In this document: piece after piece, positions 35,618-44,406 of the stretch
Position numbering within the stretch: position 1 is the stretch's first letter
Layout: each line of letters opens with the position of its first letter
NCBI GenBank assembly: GCA_018333785.1
Contig: JAGXSU010000026.1
Span: 1 to 64,000, forward strand
DNA length: 64,000 nt
Direction: 5' to 3'
From: Methylomicrobium sp.
GTDB lineage: Bacteria > Pseudomonadota > Gammaproteobacteria > Methylococcales > Methylomonadaceae
Translations under genes and position numbers: made by a program
Notes under the pieces: generated by a model
The model's database searches: none
The model's input: only the letters and a program-made list of their open reading frames with translations
What the model was told of the DNA's origin: nothing

Positions 35618-36997
35618 TTAATCCGTCTTTGCAAGCACACACTGATTGCGCCCGTTTTTCTTGGCATGGTACATGGCGTCGTCCGCCGCATTGATCAGCC
35701 GTTCATAATCGGGATGCCCCTCGTGCAACGCTATACCCACGCTTACTGTCAGGTTGGTTATCTTGTTGCCGTTAACACTAAAATCAAACGCCTCAAATTT
35801 AGTTCGTAAGTTCTCTGCCACGTTCATGGCGATTTCTTGATTGACCTCTACCAATACGACCATTATCTCCTCGCCACCGTAGCGAAACACAAAATCACCA
35901 ATCCTCAGCGAATTGCGGATAATATCAGCCGCCTTTTTAAGAACAGTATCGCCTACGCTATGACCCCAGGTATCGTTGACCCGTTTAAAATGGTCCAGAT
36001 CAATCAGCATGATAGCGAAACGATTGCCCGTTTTAAGGCTCATCGAAATCTCACGGCTCAACACGGAAGGTAAAAACCGGCGATTAAGCAGATGGGTCAA
36101 ATCGTCGCGCCCATTCTCCACTTCCAAAAAACGGTCGAACATGGAACTGAACATAAACATGATGCCGGCAACCGTTTCATCTATTTCATTAACCAGTTTT
36201 GATGCGTCGCCGGATCTATCCTGCACTTTCAACAATAAGTCATCGTCAATTTTTGAAATCAACTGGGTGATTTCCTGAATTTCCGTAGAATCCTTAAACA
36301 GCGTCATGGCTTTATGCCGAAACCACAAGCCAAATTCAGAAGCGCCAATCTTATGCATTTCGCAGCAATTTTCCGGTTGATTTGCGTGTAACAAAAAACC
36401 GCGCTCCCAGCCCAGCAGACAAGCCCTCAGACGTTCCCGCTCAGCCACAATGTTCTGGCCCACGGCAAATCGGCGATAAGATTCATCATTTCTTGTTTGG
36501 GATTCGAAATTTTCGATATAGGCCTCATTCATAATATCAATCGCGTGGTCGAACAGTTCATAGACAAGGCATATTACCTTGGCCAGCTCGTTTCTCTGAA
36601 GATCCGATTCTTGAAGATCCCTGGCAATGACCTGTTTCATTCTGCCCGCACTTTTAGCCACCACAGAAACGGGTATCTGCAACCTGGCATGAACCATACC
36701 GACATGCAATTGACGCTCAACCTTACCTCTGATTTCATCCTGTTGCGAAACTTTAAAAACCCCTTTTAACCACTCCACCATCGAAGCATGCAAGCGTTGC
36801 TGAACCTCTATCTGTGTCAAAAACTTTGCCGCCTGGTTATCCCGCAAAATCATGTCATAAAAAAGTTCAGCGAAATTCTCTGCCCGAGCACAAATCATGA
36901 CGTACAAATGATCCTGAAGAGGAACCGCAACCTCAGAGCAGATGGCAATCCAAGTATTTACCGCAGCGTCAATTTTATTCCCGGAAACCTCTGCCAT
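35618..36997 (-). CDS. Globin-coupled (heme oxygen-sensing) diguanylate cyclase, DosC/DgcO type
   Basis: The 459 residues contain an N-terminal sensor globin (about 10-165), a linker (about 170-290) and a GGDEF domain (about 298-455). The sensor has the proximal heme His103 in MVHARLQIPV and a distal-type Tyr47 in LFYDMI, both as in E. coli DosC, and the linker also resembles DosC (EFGLWFRHKA). The active site reads GGEEI (374-378) where GGDEF or GGEEF is usual; the product-inhibition site R365-x-x-D368 is present. It should make c-di-GMP in response to O2. Confidence 0.88.
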   Translation of the reverse strand: MAEVSGNKIDAAVNTWIAICSEVAVPLQDHLYVMICARAENFAELFYDMILRDNQAAKFLTQIEVQQRLHASMVEWLKGVFKVSQQDEIRGKVERQLHVGMVHARLQIPVSVVAKSAGRMKQVIARDLQESDLQRNELAKVICLVYELFDHAIDIMNEAYIENFESQTRNDESYRRFAVGQNIVAERERLRACLLGWERGFLLHANQPENCCEMHKIGASEFGLWFRHKAMTLFKDSTEIQEITQLISKIDDDLLLKVQDRSGDASKLVNEIDETVAGIMFMFSSMFDRFLEVENGRDDLTHLLNRRFLPSVLSREISMSLKTGNRFAIMLIDLDHFKRVNDTWGHSVGDTVLKKAADIIRNSLRIGDFVFRYGGEEIMVVLVEVNQEIAMNVAENLRTKFEAFDFSVNGNKITNLTVSVGIALHEGHPDYERLINAADDAMYHAKKNGRNQCVLAKTD

Positions 36998-37172
36998 TCA
37001 CTATCCCCCCGGATTCAAAGCAGTCACGTCGGCTTGTACGATTACAAACCCACTAAAACCGGCTATTGTATTACTGTTTGCTTATGTTTTGTGAACAAAG
37101 TTCCAGGGAAATTTATGATGTCGTTACTGAAGGAATGGCTTGATATGAAGAGGAGTTTGTTGTTATGGAGGG

Positions 37173-37652
37173 TTAACGGCCGCAGCACCGTTTAAACTTT
37201 TTGCCGCTACCGCAGGTACATGGCGCGTTTTTACCGGTTTTTTCAGAAGGGGCCTGCTTTAAAAACCGAACATCGCCATCGACATAGTGCCAGCGGCCTG
37301 AAGTATGCTGAAAATAGCTGCGCTCGTGCATAAGGTGGGACGCACTATCACGTTGGTAATGCGCTTTAAATTCCACCCAGCCTTCGCTGTCACCCTCTTG
37401 CCCCAGCTGAGTACTTATAATTTCAAGCTTCTGCCAAACAGTCCGGTCGCCGCTAAGATCCAACACGTTAGGCCGAGTTATGACCGCCCATGTGGATAAC
37501 AAATAGTTTTCATTCCTTATTACAAAAGCGCTATATCTGGCCCTCATCAAGGCTTCGGCGCAGTTAGGCTGCGCTTCACCCGCATGATAAACACCACAAC
37601 AAGCTTGATAAACCAAGCCTGAGCCGCAAAAACAAGGGGCCAAAGAACTCAC
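37173..37652 (-). CDS. YchJ-family SEC-C motif protein
   Basis: The 159 residues carry two Cys-rich SEC-C zinc-binding motifs, PCFCGSGLVYQACCG at the N-terminus and PCTCGSGKKFKRCCG at the C-terminus. They flank the YchJ central domain (ALMRARYSAFVIRNENYLLSTW and VEFKAHYQRD). This matches the UPF0225/YchJ family, whose role is unknown; the fold resembles NTF2-like proteins. It lies between the diguanylate cyclase gene and the CRP-family gene, all on the minus strand. Confidence 0.92.
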   Translation of the reverse strand: MSSLAPCFCGSGLVYQACCGVYHAGEAQPNCAEALMRARYSAFVIRNENYLLSTWAVITRPNVLDLSGDRTVWQKLEIISTQLGQEGDSEGWVEFKAHYQRDSASHLMHERSYFQHTSGRWHYVDGDVRFLKQAPSEKTGKNAPCTCGSGKKFKRCCGR

Positions 37653-37697
37653 TGTTGTACTGTACTGATTGTTTTAATTATTGCTCACAGCGCTTAT

Positions 37698-38351
37698 CTA
37701 TCGCGTTCCAAATACCACTATCGTTTTGCCATGGGCGGAAATCAATCCTTTATCTTCTAATTCTTTAAGCACCCGTCCGGCCATTTCGCGAGAACAGCCT
37801 ACGATACGACCAATTTCCTGGCGGGTGATGTGCAACTGCATGCCGTCCGGATGAGTCATTGCATCGGGTTCTTTGCATAAATCAAGCAAAGTCCGGGCTA
37901 TACGGCCTTCCACATCCATAAAAGCCAGATCTCGAAATTTACGGCTGGTAATCAATAAACGCGAAGCCAGTTGCTCTCCCAACATATACAAAATTGCAGG
38001 GGCAAATTCCAGCAGCTCTTTTTTTAAAGCCTGCCGCAAACGCTCGTAGCCAATTTCGGCAAGACGGCATTGCGTCCGTGTGGTTACAGAGACCTCGCGA
38101 GCCTCAGTTTGTTTAAAAACACCTATCTCACCAATAAAATCGTGTTTATTCAGATAGGCAAGAATCAATTCCCTGCCATCGTCGTCTTCGACGCCGATGC
38201 TTACCGAACCTTCTATGATGAAATAAAGCCTGTCGCCCACGTCACCGGGTCGAATGATCGTGGCTTTTGATGGATAGGATTTCGTGTGGCATAAATGTAA
38301 AAAAGGCGCCAAGGCCTCTTTATAAGCGGGTTCGTTCGATATATACGTCAT
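37698..38351 (-). CDS. CRP-family regulator with a Clp-like nucleotide pocket
   Basis: The 217 residues form a cyclic-nucleotide domain (about 12-135), a dimer helix and a winged helix-turn-helix (ITRQEIGRIVGCSREMAGRVLKELE). The C-terminal half is very close to Vfr and CRP, ending GKTIVVFGTR. In the effector pocket, where E. coli CRP has Arg82-Ser83, this protein has Arg85-Glu86 in AREVSVTTRTQC. The same pattern, with Glu99, occurs in Xanthomonas Clp, which answers to c-di-GMP. The divergent OsmC gene matches the E. coli crp/yhfA order. The effector is therefore open: cAMP, c-di-GMP or none. Confidence 0.9.
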   Translation of the reverse strand: MTYISNEPAYKEALAPFLHLCHTKSYPSKATIIRPGDVGDRLYFIIEGSVSIGVEDDDGRELILAYLNKHDFIGEIGVFKQTEAREVSVTTRTQCRLAEIGYERLRQALKKELLEFAPAILYMLGEQLASRLLITSRKFRDLAFMDVEGRIARTLLDLCKEPDAMTHPDGMQLHITRQEIGRIVGCSREMAGRVLKELEDKGLISAHGKTIVVFGTR

Positions 38352-38371
38352 AACAACTCATCATCCCATAA

Positions 38372-38403
38372 CACTGTTGCGAAAAAAGTATCCGTTAACA
38401 GTG
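38372..38403. promoter_or_regulatory. Candidate operator between the CRP-family gene and osmC
   Basis: Inverted repeat CACTGTT (38372-38378) and AACAGTG (38397-38403), 18 bp apart, in the 143-bp divergent space. It is not a CRP consensus site (TGTGA-N6-TCACA). It may bind another regulator or be chance. Confidence 0.25.
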
Positions 38404-38494
38404 CCCCATTTTTCAAAAAAAATCAACTACGGTTATCTTTCAATTAAGAATTAGTATGTTAATCTATGCGCATTTTTTCGGTGGAGGAGACCTG

Positions 38495-38911
38495 ATGGAA
38501 GCAAAAGTCAAATGGGTTGACGGCGTCATGTTTGTCGGCGAAACCGGTAGCGGCCATGCCATTGTAATCGATGGACCGGCTGATCATGGCGGTCGCAACA
38601 TGGGTGTCCGCCCTATGGAATTACTGCTTTTAGGTGTAGGTGGCTGCTCATCTTTCGATGTGGTGCAAATTTTACAAAAAGGCCGGAATGATATTGTCGG
38701 CTGTGTCTGCGAAGTTTCGGCTGAACGCGTCGATGCCATTCCCAGTGTATTCAGTAAAATTCATTTACATTTTGTGGTTTCCGGCAAGGATCTCAAAGAA
38801 TCCGCAGTTGAACGCGCTGTCAAATTATCAGCGGAAAAGTATTGTTCTGCATCCATCATGCTGGGCAAAGTGGTTGATATAACCCATGATTTTGAAGTAA
38901 TAGAGGTTTAA
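38495..38911 (+). CDS. OsmC-family protein (YhfA type)
   Basis: I choose ATG 38495, preceded by a strong GGAGGAGA at 38483-38490, not the upstream ATG at 38456. This gives 138 residues. The OsmC fold shows GVRPMELLLLGVGGCSSFDVVQIL with the first redox Cys, and the second Cys in SAEKYCSASIML. YhfA-type members sit next to crp in enterobacteria as here. They are thought to be thiol peroxidase-like, but the substrate of this branch is unknown. speD follows after 4 bp. Confidence 0.9.
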   Translation: MEAKVKWVDGVMFVGETGSGHAIVIDGPADHGGRNMGVRPMELLLLGVGGCSSFDVVQILQKGRNDIVGCVCEVSAERVDAIPSVFSKIHLHFVVSGKDLKESAVERAVKLSAEKYCSASIMLGKVVDITHDFEVIEV

Positions 38912-38915
38912 ATAA

Positions 38916-39701
38916 TTGAAAAAATTAAAATTACAGGGCTTTAACAATTTAACTAAGTCGCTCAGCTTTAATATTTACGATGTTTGTTACGCTTCGGCCG
39001 ATAAACAAAAGGCTTACATCGATTATATCGACGAAGCTTACAACGCAGACCGCTTAACCCAGATTTTAAAAGACGTTGCTGAAATCATTGGCGCGCAAAT
39101 TTTGAATATCGCCCACCAGGACTACGATCCACAGGGAGCCAGCGTGACGATGCTGATCTCTGAAGGCATGGATCACGACGATTCTGAGGAGATGAACGCA
39201 GAATCACCAGGTCCTTTACCTGAGACGGTATTGGCGCATTTAGATAAAAGCCACATCACCGTGCATACTTACCCTGAAAGCCATCCCAATAATGGCATCA
39301 GCACCTTTCGAGCAGACATCGATGTCTCGACCTGTGGCAGAATTTCACCGCTTAAAGCGTTGAATTATCTGATCCATAGTTTCGAATCGGATATCGTGAT
39401 CATGGACTACAAGGTGCGCGGCTTTACCCGTGACGTCTCCGGAAAAAAACACTATATTGATCATAGCATTACCTCGATCCAGAATTACATTTCCGAAGAA
39501 ACGCGGAATAACTATCAGATGATCGATGTCAACGTGTATCAGGAAAATCTATTCCACACCAAGATGATGCTCAAAGAAACCGAATTGGAAAACTATCTAT
39601 TTGAAAAAGAAAGCGAGTTTTCTCAACACCAAAAACTGGAGATCCAAGACCGGCTCCAGAAAGAAATGGCTGAAATTTTCTACGGCAGAAATTATAACTA
39701 A
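38916..39701 (+). CDS. speD: S-adenosylmethionine decarboxylase proenzyme (class 1A)
   Basis: Makes decarboxylated SAM for spermidine synthesis. The 261-residue frame starts with TTG, with AGAGG 9 bp upstream. The proenzyme cleaves itself before Ser112 in [14 protein letters not shown] to form the pyruvoyl cofactor. The conserved Cys140 is in [17 protein letters not shown]. The C-terminus FYGRNYN resembles the E. coli form. No speE is in the window, although agmatine deiminase at 46.4 kb would feed putrescine. Confidence 0.96.
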   Translation: MKKLKLQGFNNLTKSLSFNIYDVCYASADKQKAYIDYIDEAYNADRLTQILKDVAEIIGAQILNIAHQDYDPQGASVTMLISEGMDHDDSEEMNAESPGPLPETVLAHLDKSHITVHTYPESHPNNGISTFRADIDVSTCGRISPLKALNYLIHSFESDIVIMDYKVRGFTRDVSGKKHYIDHSITSIQNYISEETRNNYQMIDVNVYQENLFHTKMMLKETELENYLFEKESEFSQHQKLEIQDRLQKEMAEIFYGRNYN

Positions 39702-39714
39702 CAGCCGGATGGTA

Positions 39715-39745
39715 TGTTGGGTTGCCGCTGTTTGACAACCCAACA
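39715..39745. repeat. GTTGG/CCAAC hairpin, copy 2
   Basis: Perfect 10-bp stem TGTTGGGTTG with CAACCCAACA, loop of 11, between the convergent speD and membrane protein genes. It probably ends both transcripts. Confidence 0.7.
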
Positions 39746-39782
39746 CCGGCCACATTTCATATGAAGCAAAACGGTTCAAGGG

Positions 39783-40262
39783 CTACTGACTGTCCTTATT
39801 GTCTTGAAGCGCGTCAACAATAGACTGATACTCACCAACTTTAGGCCGGTATAAAAACACCGCCAACCCCGCCAACACGGCGAAAATAGTTAAGGTATTA
39901 TCGTCATCACCGATCAGATACATAACAACGCCAAGAATCGCAATGGTTTCCGCAAATAGCAGCGACATCATCACCGTCAACAAATAACGCTGTTTAGCCG
40001 GTTTTTCACCGGGCATGGTTTGGTTAAGCCTTAACAGGATATGGCGCATCAGGTTGGTCAACGGAAACCCGATAATGACCAGCACGTAAAACAGTGTTCT
40101 AATCACTATCCGCTGATCTTCCGGCATGACTTGCCGCCAGGCCTCCGCGTAAAGTTGACAGACCGCAAGCATTACGATCAAACTTATTACTGTAGACCAC
40201 ACCAGAATCCAGTGGACTTTGAGATCTGCTTTGATTGGATTATCTGATTCTGATATGAACAT
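39783..40262 (-). CDS. Membrane protein of unknown function (four helices)
   Basis: The 159 residues contain four hydrophobic stretches: about 18-38 (ILVWSTVISLIVMLAVCQLY), 56-76 (TLFYVLVIIGFPLTNLM), 93-113 (LTVMMSLLFAETIAILGVV) and 120-138 (TLTIFAVLAGLAVFLYR). The C-terminus is charged. I recognise no domain. It is followed 44 bp downstream on the same strand by nothing, and preceded by its own start at 40262, next to the CPBP protease gene, which may be cotranscribed upstream of it. Confidence 0.65.
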   Translation of the reverse strand: MFISESDNPIKADLKVHWILVWSTVISLIVMLAVCQLYAEAWRQVMPEDQRIVIRTLFYVLVIIGFPLTNLMRHILLRLNQTMPGEKPAKQRYLLTVMMSLLFAETIAILGVVMYLIGDDDNTLTIFAVLAGLAVFLYRPKVGEYQSIVDALQDNKDSQ

Positions 40263-40306
40263 GCTATTTCCTGACGACGGGCTTTGTGAATAAGATCCGA
40301 AGACGA

Positions 40307-40891
40307 TTATGTTTTTGGTTTATAGGCACGCATGATCATTAGAAACGCCAAAAAATCGTAAAGACCATGAATAATCATCGGTCCCAACAGATTTCGCTCA
40401 TCCCCGTAATCCAGCGCCAAACCCAGATAAATACCGACCAGCATTGCCAATACGGCGTACAAAGGCGTAACGGCATGCACAAGGCCGAAAATGATATTAC
40501 TGCCCAGTAAACCTATCAAACCGCCCCAGGCATTTTCCATCCAGGGCTGAATAAGACCTCTGAATAATAATTCTTCTGAAAAACCGGCAATGGCTGACAA
40601 GAAAAACAAGTCGGTCCACTGGCACGGGTAGAGGCTAGTACCCAAGGTGTCCGATAAAAGCTGACGGATTTTCTGGATGGACTCAAGCTTGACGCGCTCC
40701 ATGCCCACAAAAAACAGAAATAAAGGCACAGTTCCCAACAGACCGACCATGACCGCCTGTTCCGAGAAAAAAAGTTGTTCGAAAGGGTTTATCCCGGCTA
40801 ACCACCCCAGCACAGCCGCAACGATAATCAGTGAGCCCTCAAAATTGCAGGCTGTCTTAAAGAATTGCGTGGAGTTATTCGAATCGGTCAT
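40307..40891 (-). CDS. CPBP-family intramembrane metalloprotease
   Basis: The 194 residues have about six membrane segments. Motif 1 is the Glu-Glu pair with Arg in GFSEELLFRGLIQPW; motif 2 is FGLVHAV; motif 3 is IIHGLYDFLAFL. These are the conserved sites of the CPBP (CAAX protease and bacteriocin-processing, Abi) family. Substrates of bacterial members are mostly unknown; roles range from peptide maturation to bacteriocin immunity. It sits 45 bp upstream of the four-helix membrane protein gene. Confidence 0.88.
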   Translation of the reverse strand: MTDSNNSTQFFKTACNFEGSLIIVAAVLGWLAGINPFEQLFFSEQAVMVGLLGTVPLFLFFVGMERVKLESIQKIRQLLSDTLGTSLYPCQWTDLFFLSAIAGFSEELLFRGLIQPWMENAWGGLIGLLGSNIIFGLVHAVTPLYAVLAMLVGIYLGLALDYGDERNLLGPMIIHGLYDFLAFLMIMRAYKPKT

Positions 40892-40986
40892 AACGTGTTC
40901 TTAAAAATCGGAGAGAAAAAAGATAGGATTAATGTTTCATGTCCAAATTGGCTTAAAATGCAGCAATAGACTAAAAGGACAATTAA

Positions 40987-41244
40987 ATGCAGTGCTTCAT
41001 CTACAAAAGCTTAAAAAAAGACCAGCTTTATCTTTATCTCACCCAAAAAGATGATTTCTCCACTTTACCGGAGGCCTTGTTTCAAAGCGTCAGCCCCATG
41101 CAATTCGTCATGGAACTGGAACTGACGCCTGGGCGCAAACTGGCGCGGGAAAACCCGGAAAAAGTAATTGAAAACCTCAATAACAAAGGTTTTTTCATAC
41201 AAATGCCGCCATCTTTACTGGCTCCCAGTCAAAAACTGCAATAA
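40987..41244 (+). CDS. YcgL domain protein
   Basis: The 85-residue protein matches the YcgL family (UPF0745): MQCFIYKSLKKDQLYLYLTQ at the start, then FQSVSPMQFVMELELTPGRKLARENPEKVIENLNNKGFFIQMPP. The family is small, gammaproteobacterial and of unknown function. The usual partner genes (minC, rnd) are not next to it here. It is convergent with dcd. Confidence 0.92.
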   Translation: MQCFIYKSLKKDQLYLYLTQKDDFSTLPEALFQSVSPMQFVMELELTPGRKLARENPEKVIENLNNKGFFIQMPPSLLAPSQKLQ

Positions 41245-41294
41245 TCAGCGGAGCAACCAACCAAACCGCTAAAACCACGCAGCCGGAACTGCAA

Positions 41295-41861
41295 TTAGGC
41301 TTTTGGCAGCGTCACGCCTTGCTGGCCTTGATATTTTCCGCCTCTGTCCTTGTAAGAGGTTTCACACACTTCATCGCCGCTAAAAAACAGCATTTGCGCA
41401 ACCCCTTCATTTGCATAAATTTTTGCAGGCAATGGCGTCGTGTTGGAAAACTCCAGCGTCACATGGCCTTCCCATTCGGGCTCCAAGGGCGTTACATTCA
41501 CGATAATGCCGCAGCGAGCGTAAGTTGATTTACCCAGGCAAATGGTCAGAACATCACGGGGAATTCGAAAAAATTCAACGGTTCTGGCCAGTGCGAACGA
41601 ATTGGGCGGAATGATACAAACATCCGCTTTGACATCAACAAAACTGGCTTCGCTGAAGTTTTTGGGATCAACAATTGCAGAATTGATATTGGTAAATATC
41701 TTGAATTCGTCAGAACAACGCACATCGTAACCGTAGCTGGATGTCCCATAAGAAATCACCTTGCCGCCACTGGCATCTCTGACCTGTCCCGCTTCAAACG
41801 GTTCTATCATGCCGTATTGTTCAGCCATACGGCGGATCCATTTATCCGATTTAATGCCCAT
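41295..41861 (-). CDS. dcd: dCTP deaminase
   Basis: Deaminates dCTP to dUTP, the main dUMP source in many gammaproteobacteria. The start is ATG 41861 ([28 protein letters not shown]), eight residues inside the longest frame; 188 residues result. The catalytic Glu lies in [51 protein letters not shown] and the C-terminal [13 protein letters not shown] are family hallmarks. Confidence 0.97.
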   Translation of the reverse strand: MGIKSDKWIRRMAEQYGMIEPFEAGQVRDASGGKVISYGTSSYGYDVRCSDEFKIFTNINSAIVDPKNFSEASFVDVKADVCIIPPNSFALARTVEFFRIPRDVLTICLGKSTYARCGIIVNVTPLEPEWEGHVTLEFSNTTPLPAKIYANEGVAQMLFFSGDEVCETSYKDRGGKYQGQQGVTLPKA

Positions 41862-41975
41862 TGACGTCTTAAAGCCCCGTATCAATCAAAAACAGCATTG
41901 TACACAGCCGTTGCTGTTGTTACCACCGCACGACCCTTCAGCAGAGCAACAAAACAAAGGTGATGCTCCATTGTA

Positions 41976-42001
41976 GGTTGGGTTGGCGATAGACAACCCA
42001 G
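41976..42001. repeat. GTTGG/CCAAC hairpin, copy 3
   Basis: GGTTGGGTTG, an 8-base loop, then CAACCCA, 25 bp after the pilU stop on its downstream side. It probably serves as a transcript end for the minus-strand pilU. Confidence 0.55.
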
Positions 42002-42025
42002 CGTTTTAATTACAAGGTGTTTAGA

Positions 42026-43192
42026 TTATTCCTTACCCTTGGCTTCTTCATCTTCCTCTTTGGCCTGCAAACTCAAACCATCCAGCCGTTTGGAATCGCC
42101 CCCGGCTTGCACCGGCTTGGAAGAAGTGCCCAAACCTTCACTGAGATTGATTTTCAATTTGAGGTTATTCGGCGAATCGGAATTTTGCAGCGCTTCCTCC
42201 AATGAAATGACACCCGTTTTAAACAGCCTCAACAAGTGGCTATCAAAGGTCTGCATGCCTATCGCTTCGGATTTTTCCATCGCTTCCTTGATGCTGTGAA
42301 TCTCGCCTTTATGAATCAAATCCTTCACCAACTGAGTGCCCAGCAAAATTTCTATCGCCGCAGTGCGCTTGCCTTCAATGGTGGGTACCAGCCTTTGCGA
42401 GACAAAAGCTTTCAAGTTCATGGACAAATCCAGCAACAATTGATTGCGCCTTTCTTCCGGAAAAAAATTGATGATTCTGTCCAAAGCCTGATTGGCATTG
42501 TTTGCATGCAGCGTCGACAAACACAAGTGTCCGGTTTCAGCGAATGCAAGCGCATGCTCCATGGTTTCCTGGCTTCTGATTTCGCCGATCAGAATGACAT
42601 CGGGCGCCTGCCGCAGTGTATTTTTTAATGCGTCCTCGTAACTGAGGGTATCGACGCCCACTTCGCGTTGATTAACCAGACTTTTTTTATGCGGGTGAAT
42701 GTATTCAATCGGATCTTCAATGGTAATGATATGACCGGATGAATTAGCATTTCTATGATCGATCAATGCCGCCAGCGAAGTCGATTTTCCTGATCCGGTT
42801 CCGCCCACAAACAGAATCAATCCGCGCTTTTCCATGATGACTTTTTTCAAGATTTCCGGCAGGCCCAATTGATCGGCATTCGGAATATCGACTTTGATAT
42901 TTCGGATCACCAGCGCCAGACTATTGCGCTGTTTGAAAATATTGATTCGGAACCGGCCTATATTAGGCTCGGATATAGCCAGATTCATTTCAGGAACCAG
43001 CTCAAACTGTTTTTGCTGCTCCTGATCCATCAAAGCGTAGGCAATTTCCTTGAGCCGCTCTGCATTCATTTTCACGTTCTCAATCGGCCTCAGCACACCC
43101 TGAAATTTCGCCGCTGGCGGTGCGCCATTGGTTAGATACAAATCGGAACCGTCGTTACTAACTAGCACTTTTAAATAATCTTTAATATCCAT
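42026..43192 (-). CDS. pilU: Type IV pilus retraction ATPase PilU
   Basis: Accessory retraction motor of type IV pili, working with PilT. The 388 residues contain an N-terminal PAS-like domain and a RecA-like core with Walker A GGTGSGKST (about 129-137), the Asp box IITIEDPIEYIH, Walker B VILIGEIRS and the His box TGHLCLSTLHANN. The long acidic C-terminus (about 340-388, ending KEEDEEAKGKE) distinguishes PilU from PilT. No pilT gene is adjacent, unlike in Pseudomonas. Confidence 0.92.
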   Translation of the reverse strand: MDIKDYLKVLVSNDGSDLYLTNGAPPAAKFQGVLRPIENVKMNAERLKEIAYALMDQEQQKQFELVPEMNLAISEPNIGRFRINIFKQRNSLALVIRNIKVDIPNADQLGLPEILKKVIMEKRGLILFVGGTGSGKSTSLAALIDHRNANSSGHIITIEDPIEYIHPHKKSLVNQREVGVDTLSYEDALKNTLRQAPDVILIGEIRSQETMEHALAFAETGHLCLSTLHANNANQALDRIINFFPEERRNQLLLDLSMNLKAFVSQRLVPTIEGKRTAAIEILLGTQLVKDLIHKGEIHSIKEAMEKSEAIGMQTFDSHLLRLFKTGVISLEEALQNSDSPNNLKLKINLSEGLGTSSKPVQAGGDSKRLDGLSLQAKEEDEEAKGKE

Positions 43193-43296
43193 GAATTCCC
43201 CGCTTCAACTGTGATCTTGGCATTATTGGTGCCCGGTCGGCGACCCATAATTTAATGTGGCTTAACGCCCTAAAGTCTAGGTGATAACATCAGATG

Positions 43297-43327
43297 TTGC
43301 AGTGAAAAGGCCCCTCAAGCGTATAAT
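43297..43327 (+). promoter_or_regulatory. Candidate promoter of the PP-loop/tusA/CDF operon
   Basis: Perfect TATAAT at 43322-43327 with TTGCAG at 43297-43302; the 19-bp spacing is longer than optimal. It lies 30 bp before the start codon. Confidence 0.5.
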
Positions 43328-43356
43328 GTTCATTTTTCGAATCATTTCAGAGCGTT

Positions 43357-44406
43357 ATGTCCGAACCCAAAAAAGCGGTAGCATTGATTTCAGGCGGCCT
43401 GGATTCGATGCTGGCGGCAAAGACCATCCTTGATCAGGGCATTCATGTCGAGGGCATCAATTTCTTTACCGGATTTTGTGTGGAAGGTCACACGCATGCC
43501 ATCAGGAAAAAAGATAACGAAAAAGCCAAACCCAAACGCAATAATGCGTTGTGGGCGGCCGAACAATTAGGCATCAAACTGCACATTGTCGATGTTATCG
43601 AGGAATATAAAGATGTGCTGTTAAATCCAAAACATGGCTACGGCGCAAACTTGAATCCTTGCCTGGATTGCAAAATCTTTATGGTCAACAAAGCCAAACA
43701 ATGGATCGAGGAAAACGGATTCGACTTCATCATTACCGGCGAAGTGGTAGGACAAAGACCCATGTCTCAACGCCGCTTTGCCATGCCGCTGGTTGCTGAA
43801 AGATCCGGCGCCGACGACTTGCTGCTCAGACCCTTGTCCGCAAGGAATCTGCCCGAAACAAAACCGGAACGCGAAGGCTGGGTGGATAGAAGTAAATTAC
43901 ATGATTTTGGCGGTCGCACCCGAAGACCCCAAATTGCCATGGCCGAACAATTCGGTTTTATAGACTACGCACAACCCGCAGGCGGCTGCTGTTTTCTTAC
44001 CGATAAAAGCTATTCACAAAAACTCGTGGACTTATGGCAAGCTCGCGGTGCGCGCGATTACGAGCTCGATGATGTGATGTTATTGAAAGTCGGGCGCCAT
44101 ATCCGCCCCAAACCGCATTTCAAACTGATCATTGCCAGAGAAGAAGGCGAAGGGCGGTTTATGGAAGGCTACAAAAATGACTTTATCAGTCTACACTGCT
44201 CCAGTCACACCGGCCCTTTGGCCTTGATTGACGGAAGTCCGGACGCCGCCGATCTCGAGTTGGCCGCAGCGATAATTGCGCGTTACAGCAAAGGCAAAGA
44301 CGAGGAACAGGTTGAAATGGCCATCCGCACCAAAGACGGCAAGGAAAGCCGCATCAAAACCAAGCCTCTGACTGCCGAACAACTGCCGAAGGAATGGTTT
44401 ATATGA
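43357..44406 (+). CDS. PP-loop tRNA-thiolation-like protein with C-terminal DUF814-like region
   Basis: The 349 residues start with an ATP-pyrophosphatase loop, SGGLDS (12-17). Two cysteine pairs follow: Cys102 and Cys105 in NPCLDCKIFM, and Cys211-Cys212 in PAGGCCFLTDKSYS. Similar proteins are often labelled thiouridylase, but MnmA and ThiI differ in layout. The C-terminal part (about 225-349, VGRHIRPKPHFKLIIAREEGEG) resembles a DUF814/NFACT-R type RNA-binding region. The adjacent overlapping TusA-like gene suggests that sulfur reaches it through a TusA persulfide. The tRNA target is unknown. Confidence 0.75.
   Translation: MSEPKKAVALISGGLDSMLAAKTILDQGIHVEGINFFTGFCVEGHTHAIRKKDNEKAKPKRNNALWAAEQLGIKLHIVDVIEEYKDVLLNPKHGYGANLNPCLDCKIFMVNKAKQWIEENGFDFIITGEVVGQRPMSQRRFAMPLVAERSGADDLLLRPLSARNLPETKPEREGWVDRSKLHDFGGRTRRPQIAMAEQFGFIDYAQPAGGCCFLTDKSYSQKLVDLWQARGARDYELDDVMLLKVGRHIRPKPHFKLIIAREEGEGRFMEGYKNDFISLHCSSHTGPLALIDGSPDAADLELAAAIIARYSKGKDEEQVEMAIRTKDGKESRIKTKPLTAEQLPKEWFI

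Noticed and set aside
38352-38494. CRP autoregulatory site
   Set aside because: No TGTGA-N6-TCACA sequence is present; the inverted repeat found is of another type.
43357-44406. Assignment of the PP-loop gene as mnmA
   Set aside because: MnmA's catalytic motifs and domain order differ; the C-terminal DUF814-like part and the extra cysteine pairs do not fit.
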